This document shows, one piece after another, positions 7,764 to 12,182 of a stretch of 12,182 nt of DNA. Made by a program: the position numbers and the translations under genes. Numbering within the stretch: position 1 is the first letter of the stretch; every line of letters begins with the position of its first letter. The notes under the pieces were generated by a model that saw only the letters and a program-made list of their open reading frames with translations, did no database searches and was not told the origin of the DNA. This stretch comes from Rhizophlyctis rosea (Eukaryota > Chytridiomycota > Chytridiomycetes > Rhizophlyctidales > Rhizophlyctidaceae): assembly GCA_027596075.1 (NCBI GenBank), contig JADGJC010000655.1, positions 1-12,182 of the forward strand. The letters are read 5' to 3'.

Positions 7764-9005
7764 ATGAGTGAGGTGCTATCATTTAAATTTCCGCCCATCC
7801 TTGTTCCAAATAGCGGCATCAGAGCGAATCAAGAATCTTGGCAGCAAACTTTGGCTCTTAATGGAGCCACATTCAGATCAGACCAAAACCAATCGATAAT
7901 CTTTAACATTTCCAGTAATTCGCAATTTTTGCGAACCACACAGTCGTTCTTGGCTGGCACTATTTGCCCAAAGGCTGCTGACGGTAGCGATGTGGTCAAC
8001 GCTGGGACGACTTCCTCATATCAAGGCATCACCAGGGCTTTCAATCGCATGGTCATCCGATTTGGAGGTGTAGTGGTTGAGGACGTCCAATACTACAGCG
8101 ATGTCCTGGCTTTATACTATGCGACTCTACCAACTACCAGGAAATCCGTCCTTCAGAGGCTAGAAGGCTATGGGAGCACTGGGTACTTTTCCAATGGGAA
8201 GAAAAAGTTTGCTCATGCCTTGATGAGTTCCTTGTGGGTCACTCCACAGAGCCTGCCTTTGCCTCTCATCCAATGCGGTGGAATCACCATCGAGTTGTTC
8301 TTGGCTCCTGCTTCCGATCTCTTCACTTCAGCCAATGTAGCGTATTACGAAGTACAACAGCCTCATTTCTCATGGATGGGAATAACACCTGACCCAAGTT
8401 ATACAATTGCGCTCAGATCAGCCGTTGCCCAAGGAGGAAGATCTGCCTACATTCACTACCAACGTCTTCACTTCTTCCCCTCGAACGGTAACGGTTCGAT
8501 GACCCAGCAAATTCAAGTCCCGATCGGTCAGGTATCCAGCATTGCCTCAGTTGAAACCGTTTTCTTTAATGAAGCGGACTATGCGGACAGGACGAAGGAC
8601 AAGTACGCCCGTTTCACTAATGCCAATCTCGTCGATTGGCGCATCGAGAACAACGGAACGAGTCAACCATCCCAGTTGACCTTTAGACACGAAGGTGGCG
8701 CTGATCCCGAGACCGTCCTCCTTGGCTTGCTTTCTTCCGCTGGCAACATTTACCAGATGGACCGCGACATGTCATTGGAAAGCAACTACGAGACATCATC
8801 GTTCCGCATCGGAATGAACTTCCAATCAGGAAATGAATACGCCGGTACCGAACTTAGTACCGTTGGGGCGGCTTCCCCGTTCCTCACAATCACCACTACA
8901 CACTCTGCTGTGGTTCCTGCAACGACAAGGATTTTGACAATGGCAACTGTTGATGCACTCATAGAATTTCGCGGCTCGGAGATTGCCATTTCGGAAATCT
9001 TCTAG
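7764..9005 (+). CDS. major capsid protein (double jelly roll type)
   Basis: This is the main shell protein of the particle. It is 413 aa with its ATG at 7764. Residues 93-123 show the F-N-R-M-V-I-R-F-G-G-V-V-V-E-D-V-Q-Y-Y stretch. Its pattern (hydrophobic strand, GG, ED-x-x-Y-Y, then an LALYY-TLP helix) is typical of Polinton/PLV capsid proteins. Strand-rich segments such as LPLPLIQCGGITIELFLAP (residues about 165-190) fit a second part of the first jelly roll, and the C-terminal half continues with Thr/Ser-rich strands. The length fits short PLV-like capsid proteins and is below that of many animal Polintons. It is preceded by an upstream ORF and a T10 run and followed by oppositely oriented small genes. 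The fold is inferred from motifs, not modelled. Confidence 0.85.
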   Translation: MSEVLSFKFPPILVPNSGIRANQESWQQTLALNGATFRSDQNQSIIFNISSNSQFLRTTQSFLAGTICPKAADGSDVVNAGTTSSYQGITRAFNRMVIRFGGVVVEDVQYYSDVLALYYATLPTTRKSVLQRLEGYGSTGYFSNGKKKFAHALMSSLWVTPQSLPLPLIQCGGITIELFLAPASDLFTSANVAYYEVQQPHFSWMGITPDPSYTIALRSAVAQGGRSAYIHYQRLHFFPSNGNGSMTQQIQVPIGQVSSIASVETVFFNEADYADRTKDKYARFTNANLVDWRIENNGTSQPSQLTFRHEGGADPETVLLGLLSSAGNIYQMDRDMSLESNYETSSFRIGMNFQSGNEYAGTELSTVGAASPFLTITTTHSAVVPATTRILTMATVDALIEFRGSEIAISEIF

Positions 9006-9068
9006 AGGACATGGTCCGAGATGATGTTAGTTTTTACTTGATGAGCTTTCTGAGATGATGATATTAGA

Positions 9069-9173
9069 TTACTTTCTCCTCCCTGCGCGGAGTTTATTGA
9101 CTTTATTCCAGTATCGAGTGAGTCCTGGGGGCATATTGGTGGTCCGGACGAGTTTCTTTTTACGCACAGCCAT
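9069..9173 (-). CDS. 34-aa highly basic protein (possible core/condensing protein)
   Basis: An ATG at 9173 opens 34 codons closed by TAA at 9069. Twelve of 34 residues are Lys or Arg and none is acidic; RKKK is at 4-7 and RRK at the end, with PPG in the middle. Three observations suggest it is real. A palindrome copy lies 13 nt upstream (9187-9202), as at other gene starts. The frame fits neatly between neighbours. Its composition resembles small arginine-rich core peptides such as adenovirus pX. That likeness is compositional only. It could condense DNA in the particle, but homology is not shown. Confidence 0.6.
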   Translation of the reverse strand: MAVRKKKLVRTTNMPPGLTRYWNKVNKLRAGRRK

Positions 9174-9186
9174 GGATTTATGCTGT

Positions 9187-9202
9187 TTGTTATCGATAAC
9201 AA
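9187..9202. promoter_or_regulatory. 16-bp palindrome TTGTTATCGATAACAA, 13 nt before the 34-aa gene ATG
   Basis: This is identical to the copy at 7091-7106. It is placed at the start side of the minus-strand gene at 9173 and 14 nt past the stop (at 9216) of the next minus-strand gene, so it faces the basic-protein gene. Confidence 0.7.
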
Positions 9203-9215
9203 TGGAAAAAAAATC

Positions 9216-9521
9216 TTAGTCTAATCCTATGTTCTTTGCGACCCTGTTAACGCCCCCCTGGACGCTCTCAAGACGTGAAAGCCCAAGATCGCTGAATTCT
9301 GAAGCCTTTTGTGCCTTTTCCTTTATATGTTTGGGGATGCTTTCATTTGTAGTCACTTCATTTGCGATTGCCTTGGCTACTCCATGAGCCCTCCTCACAT
9401 TCGGAATAAGAGTTGTATTCAAGAATCTGACCCCCTCTCTAGTGGCATTAGGTAACATAGAGTTGAAGAACTTTGTAACATTCTGACGTCCTTTGGCAAT
9501 TAATCTTCCAAATCCTGCCAT
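9216..9521 (-). CDS. 101-aa protein with amphipathic N-terminal helix, unknown
   Basis: I chose the ATG at 9521, which is followed by MAGFGRLIAKGRQNVTKFF. The frame is open further upstream, but that part overlaps the divergent gene at 9580. The first 25 residues form an amphipathic helix of Gly, Arg, Lys and hydrophobic residues; the remainder is helical and mildly basic (KHIKEKAQKASEF ... LESVQGG). The size and the N-terminal helix recall membrane-lytic minor virion proteins of the adenovirus protein VI kind, found in some Polinton relatives. This is an inference from shape, not a recognised family. It is co-oriented with the 34-aa gene and divergent from the gene at 9580 across 58 bp. Confidence 0.65.
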   Translation of the reverse strand: MAGFGRLIAKGRQNVTKFFNSMLPNATREGVRFLNTTLIPNVRRAHGVAKAIANEVTTNESIPKHIKEKAQKASEFSDLGLSRLESVQGGVNRVAKNIGLD

Positions 9522-9579
9522 GATATTTGTTTTCTGTTTACTGAGTAACAGAGGAAATTTTTCACCGCATATAGCAAAG
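9522..9579. promoter_or_regulatory. divergent promoter region with an imperfect palindrome
   Basis: Fifty-eight bases separate the ATGs of the minus-strand gene (9521) and the plus-strand gene (9580). At 9535-9550 lies TGTTTACTGAGTAACA, an imperfect inverted repeat with TGTT/AACA ends like the element's palindrome but a different core. It may be a diverged copy. Confidence 0.4.
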
Positions 9580-10410
9580 ATGAGTAACACAAGATCTGCT
9601 CCGAATGTAAATTTGCTGCCTCCGAAGGTCAGTGTGAACACAGGCATCAATTCGAAAATCAAAACTCTACCCAAAGAACTGCTCACCAGGAAAGAGCAAA
9701 AAGTCACTCTACCTTACCTGTCCGCTCCACGAGTCCTCAGCAAAGCGGAAAAATGGGCGAACGATTGGTTTCATCAAACCAAACGGCTTCAAGAGGCTGA
9801 TGCGTACCATGAAATGATCCGCCTCCAATTGAACCTCCCTGAAACGGGGACACCCTTGAGGGCGCAGGACGTACGTGTCGTCAATATAGACGAACTGGCT
9901 AACAAGACTACAAGAGGCGTGAATGACAACATTGATCCCACTGCCCCTCCTAATCCACAATTGCCACCAAAGTTGCCTCCTTCCCTCAGGAGTCAAGGCA
10001 GCCAAACGCACAACGTGGCACAGATGAATCCCTTGACCAAAGAACTCTCTACAACATCCACACAAACGATGAGAGAGATGGCTGACGCTGCCACTTCGGC
10101 GAAACCAACGGTTTCCACCGGGAGCACACAGACTGATGCGGAACCCATGACGGGCGGGAAGTTGGCTCTCATGGCGGTCGATGCTCCTCTGCCTCAGATC
10201 GTCAATCATTACCACAATTACCACACAACGAACCAGTATCTTCAGCAACACCACAATCAATTGCTACAGACAAACCAATATGCCACTTTGAACACTTATC
10301 ACCAGGTTATGCAGGACAACCGGTCCGTTCAAAATGTTGTCCACAACAACCTCTTCAACACAACGTCCTCCAGCAGATCGAGAACAGACCTTCGGCTCAC
10401 AATCAACTGA
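9580..10410 (+). CDS. 276-aa unknown protein with Pro-rich middle, TQT motifs and His/Asn/Gln-rich tail
   Basis: The frame is open from 9493, but the upstream part overlaps the divergent gene, so I chose the ATG at 9580. Residues 1-115 are basic to neutral with a helix around 54-82 (SKAEKWANDWFHQTKRLQEA). Residues 120-137 are Pro-rich. Two S-T-x-S/G-S-T-Q-T motifs at 161-163 and 183-185 (position of TQT) look like dynein light chain LC8 binding sites. Residues 209-242 are rich in His, Tyr, Asn and Gln. The stop shares its A with the ATG of the next ORF (TGATG), so the two could be translationally coupled or be one gene cut by a shift. I do not recognise a family. A virion or host-interaction role is speculative. 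Confidence 0.65.
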   Translation: MSNTRSAPNVNLLPPKVSVNTGINSKIKTLPKELLTRKEQKVTLPYLSAPRVLSKAEKWANDWFHQTKRLQEADAYHEMIRLQLNLPETGTPLRAQDVRVVNIDELANKTTRGVNDNIDPTAPPNPQLPPKLPPSLRSQGSQTHNVAQMNPLTKELSTTSTQTMREMADAATSAKPTVSTGSTQTDAEPMTGGKLALMAVDAPLPQIVNHYHNYHTTNQYLQQHHNQLLQTNQYATLNTYHQVMQDNRSVQNVVHNNLFNTTSSSRSRTDLRLTIN

Positions 10411-10853
10411 TGATCGCGCCTGGAGATGTCACTCTCCCAACACAGCATGTGAACACGAATAGAAACCAATTGGTGCTGGAAGCGCCACCGCATGCCCCCA
10501 TAAGACTGACTTCCCTCATAGACAGGAGCCATCAAGGCGTCCTACTTAGACCACCGATTGAAGGTCAATTAGGCGAATTGCCGGCTAGCAGGAAGCGCAA
10601 AGGTCAATACCCGGACGAGCGCAGAGTGCGTTTTGCTGGCACCGATGTGCTCATCCAAGGGAGGAGAAACATTCGCGGTAGGAACGCACCAGCCTACACC
10701 GTGGTTGAACCGGACGACATCCTCGGTGATACTCTCTCATGGAGGGATCGATTGGGCGCCATAGAGAATGGATCCAGCAGCAATGCAGTTGTTGTGGCAT
10801 CAAAGGCTGTGACGACGAAAAAGGATAGGAAGGGTAAAGGTCGGGCAAAATAA
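10410..10853 (+). CDS. 147-aa basic unknown protein, overlapping the preceding ORF
   Basis: The ATG at 10410 overlaps the TGA of the upstream ORF by one base. The same frame is open far upstream and reads a Gln-rich stretch (about 10305-10409) that could equally be genuine coding sequence of a single longer protein. The protein is mildly basic, with an SRKRKG motif, an ERRVRFAG stretch and a KDRKGKGRAK tail; a VVEPDDILGD segment precedes the tail. The C-terminal Lys/Arg run could be a nuclear signal or a DNA contact. No known domain is recognised. It lies 9 nt before the palindrome leading to the integrase, on the same strand. Confidence 0.55.
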   Translation: MIAPGDVTLPTQHVNTNRNQLVLEAPPHAPIRLTSLIDRSHQGVLLRPPIEGQLGELPASRKRKGQYPDERRVRFAGTDVLIQGRRNIRGRNAPAYTVVEPDDILGDTLSWRDRLGAIENGSSSNAVVVASKAVTTKKDRKGKGRAK

Positions 10854-10862
10854 ACATCGCAA

Positions 10863-10876
10863 TGTTATCGATAACA
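10863..10876. promoter_or_regulatory. 14-bp palindrome TGTTATCGATAACA, 24 nt before the integrase ATG
   Basis: This is the core of the same palindrome. It lies in the short gap between the 147-aa gene (stop 10853) and the integrase (ATG 10901). An earlier in-frame ATG at 10862 overlaps the palindrome itself. The spacing pattern at three genes argues that this site is regulatory and the later ATG is the start. Confidence 0.65.
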
Positions 10877-10900
10877 ATTTCTGTCAAATACAAGCTAAAG

Positions 10901-11959
10901 ATGTCGTGGACACCAGCAGATGAAGAGGTTTCTAAACGGTTACATGATCTTTATTACAGCGAGAAGTTTTTCGCAGGAAGCGATCGCCTTTGGGCAGTTT
11001 ATAGGGAAAAGTACAAAGACAAGCCGATCAGTCAGCGCGCTGTACTTGATTGGTTGAAGCACCAATCATTACATCAAACCTACACCAGACCCATGAAGAG
11101 GGGAATCATCACGCCCATCATCGCCTCCAAGAAAGGCAGCATGAGTCTTGATTGTGTCAAAATGGAATCGTTCAATGGCTATGATACTTGCTACAATATG
11201 GTAGACATCTTTTCTAAACGCTTTTACTCGATGCCCATGAAGGGACAGACGGCAGCCAATACAATCAAGTTTTTCCAGGAGGTACTCGACAAGTTTCCTA
11301 ACATCAAAATATCAGCAATAACCGTCGACAATGGAGGTGAGTTCCAAGAGCCTTTTAAAACTTTGGCACAGAAACAGAGCTCCACGCTCATCTATACGAA
11401 ACCACATTCGCCCTGGAGCAACAATGTAGAGCGTTATAATCGCACATTCAAGACAATGCTCAACATGGCTATGAAGGCAGACAACACTAAAGACTGGGTC
11501 GGTTTAGTCCCAACAGTGACGTCAAACATGAACCAAGTCAGATCCTTTGCTACCGGAGAAACACCACTAGCTGTGGATCAATCGACAGACAAGCATTTTC
11601 ACAAGAAGGTGTCCACTATCATACAGAACAGGGCTGCAAAAAAGTACGGCGTAAAAGCCCAAAGGGGCAATGATATCGCCGTTGGCGATTTGGTGAGAAA
11701 GGTCTACGACTACGACGCGGCAAAGATCCAACGCGCTTCCAAAAGGGGCTATTTCGCAAGTACCGTGTACCGTGTAACATCTGTGTTACCATCCAACTAC
11801 CCAAACGCGATGCCCGCATACAAATTGGTCGAGAAAGACACTGGCAAAGTACTTTCAGGTACTTGGGCTCGCTGGCAACTCCTCAAAGTCCCCGCTGACA
11901 CGGTTCTTGTAGAGGAACCTGAAGAGATCCGACCTGGCAGTGGAGCCGGAACCAAATAG
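10901..11959 (+). CDS. Polinton-type DDE integrase (rve), core and SH3-like domain
   Basis: Joins element DNA into host chromosomes by strand transfer. From the ATG at 10901 it is 352 aa; an in-frame ATG at 10862 would add 13 residues overlapping the palindrome. Residues 1-65 form a helical N-terminal domain (SQRAVLDWLKHQ). The catalytic residues are probably D84 (SLDCVKM), D143 (TVDNGGEF) and E177 (PWSNNVERYNR). The D143-E177 gap is 33 residues, near the usual 35. Residues 250-330 look like the SH3-like C-terminal DNA-binding domain (GDLVRKVYD ... GTWARWQLLKV). The gene ends at 11959, but the next frame codes a chromodomain, so the protein has probably lost its tail to a one-base shift. Such integrases usually lie near one end of a Polinton. 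Confidence 0.9.
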   Translation: MSWTPADEEVSKRLHDLYYSEKFFAGSDRLWAVYREKYKDKPISQRAVLDWLKHQSLHQTYTRPMKRGIITPIIASKKGSMSLDCVKMESFNGYDTCYNMVDIFSKRFYSMPMKGQTAANTIKFFQEVLDKFPNIKISAITVDNGGEFQEPFKTLAQKQSSTLIYTKPHSPWSNNVERYNRTFKTMLNMAMKADNTKDWVGLVPTVTSNMNQVRSFATGETPLAVDQSTDKHFHKKVSTIIQNRAAKKYGVKAQRGNDIAVGDLVRKVYDYDAAKIQRASKRGYFASTVYRVTSVLPSNYPNAMPAYKLVEKDTGKVLSGTWARWQLLKVPADTVLVEEPEEIRPGSGAGTK

Positions 11960-12164
11960 AAACGAGATACAAGCCATTGTCGACAAACGTGAAGGCAGGA
12001 ACGGCAAAGTGAAATATAGAGTGCGCTGGAAGGGATGGAAAAGCAAACATGACACTTGGGAAGATGAGGAAACTTTATTAGAAGACGTTCCGGATATGGT
12101 ACAAGTGCAGGGATGCGGACATAGGACGCGTCTGGTAGTTCGGACGTGTCACGTGATTGGTTAG
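11940..12164 (+). CDS. chromodomain tail of the integrase in the +1 frame
   Basis: The frame opens with GTG at 11940, no ATG lies before the domain, and it overlaps the integrase end by 20 nt. It is therefore almost certainly the integrase's C-terminal part, displaced by a single extra base between about 11913 and 11957. Residues about 9-50 read AIVDKREGRNGKVKYRVRWK followed by GW and a D-T-W-E-D-E-E-x-L segment. The aromatic Y, W and W positions and the WE-x-E-E-x-L pattern are the chromodomain signature. In Polintons and Ty3/Gypsy elements such tails bind histone H3 marks and direct insertion to silent chromatin. The last 20 residues are not recognisable, and the ORF stops 18 bp before the window end. 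Confidence 0.82.
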   Translation: MEPEPNRNEIQAIVDKREGRNGKVKYRVRWKGWKSKHDTWEDEETLLEDVPDMVQVQGCGHRTRLVVRTCHVIG

Positions 12165-12182
12165 ATAGATAAACATGTGACT
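12149..12182. other. right-edge sequence with TCACGTGA palindrome
   Basis: TCACGTGA at 12149-12156 is followed by ATTGG and an AT-rich tail ending in CATGTGACT. It could be element terminus, host flank or regulatory DNA. Its reverse complement does not match the left edge of the window, so no terminal inverted repeat can be shown. Confidence 0.25.

Larger units (their letters stand above)
1..12182. mobile_element. Maverick/Polinton or polinton-like virus, internal to integrase-proximal part
   Basis: The window combines a packaging ATPase, a penton-type protein, a jelly-roll major capsid protein and an rve integrase with a chromodomain. In established knowledge this set defines Mavericks/Polintons and their PLV relatives. 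PolB and the cysteine protease, usual for full Polintons, are not in the window. The left edge lies inside a fibre gene, so the element continues there. The right edge follows about 18 bp after the last ORF and could be near the terminus, but its reverse complement does not match the left edge, so no terminal inverted repeat can be claimed. Several genes carry single-base frame breaks, so this copy may be decaying, or the assembly may hold indel errors. Confidence 0.85.

Noticed and set aside
9709..10260. A 183-aa open frame on the minus strand
   Set aside because: It lies wholly antisense to the 276-aa gene, has Cys/Arg/Trp-rich shadow-like composition and no recognisable domain.
11950..11960. 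Euplotes-style +1 shift at AAA-TAG as a general mechanism for all breaks
   Set aside because: The other broken frames end in TGA and their break sites share no motif; one site is not enough to infer a special host code.
10862..12164. LTR retrotransposon or retrovirus, because of the integrase and chromodomain
   Set aside because: No reverse transcriptase, RNase H, gag or LTR is present; capsid and packaging genes of the Polinton type are.
1..12182. Terminal inverted repeats at the window edges
   Set aside because: The reverse complement of the right edge does not match the left edge, which is inside a fibre gene.

Overview
This window is about 12 kb of an integrated, virus-like eukaryotic DNA element of the Maverick/Polinton or polinton-like (PLV) type. 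Four hallmark genes support this: a double-jelly-roll-type major capsid protein, a penton-type minor capsid protein, an FtsK/HerA (A32-like) packaging ATPase, and a retroviral-type (rve, DDE) integrase whose C-terminal chromodomain lies in the next frame. The host must be a eukaryote because of the chromodomain and an SV40-like nuclear localisation signal in one protein. I cannot name the host. No spliceosomal introns are apparent. PolB and the adenain-like protease are not in the window, and neither end looks like a terminal inverted repeat matching the other, so this is probably the integrase-proximal part of a longer element.

Layout. Positions 1-4535 (minus strand) hold a fibre block. A 401-aa protein with short GL-x-V/DPSGGL shaft-like repeats is followed by a very large fibre protein, of which about 1,115 codons are in the window. 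That protein has a glycine-rich hydrophobic segment, 37-residue repeats and a head-like region, and it runs off the left edge. A 74-aa unknown protein (4599-4823) and the packaging ATPase (4976-5729) follow on the same strand. A 42-bp divergent promoter region leads to the penton gene (5772-6509, plus). An HNH-AP2 homing endonuclease (6506-7026, minus) sits tail-to-tail with the penton gene. Next come a highly charged, NLS-bearing protein (7115-7708, plus), the major capsid protein (7764-9005, plus, preceded by a 16-codon upstream ORF), a 34-aa very basic protein (9069-9173, minus) and a 101-aa protein (9216-9521, minus). Two poorly recognised plus-strand proteins (9580-10410 and 10410-10853) and the integrase (10901 to about 12164) close the window.

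Three features stand out. (1) A palindrome, TGTTATCGATAACA (up to 16 bp), lies 8 to 24 nt upstream of three different start codons on both strands. It looks like an element-specific promoter or operator; a fourth copy lies inside a fibre ORF. (2) Homing endonucleases have invaded at least twice: the gene after the penton, and a degraded AP2-domain tail overlapping the 3' end of the ATPase gene. (3) At least four genes (large fibre, ATPase, homing endonuclease, integrase/chromodomain) are each broken by a single-base shift, while the reading frames on both sides are free of stop codons. This suggests sequencing errors, very recent decay or, less likely, programmed shifts.

Working model: ATPase, penton and major capsid protein build and fill the particle. 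The small basic and amphipathic proteins may be core or minor virion parts. The fibres would bind the host cell, and the integrase/chromodomain would insert the element into chromatin. Functions outside the hallmark genes are inference.
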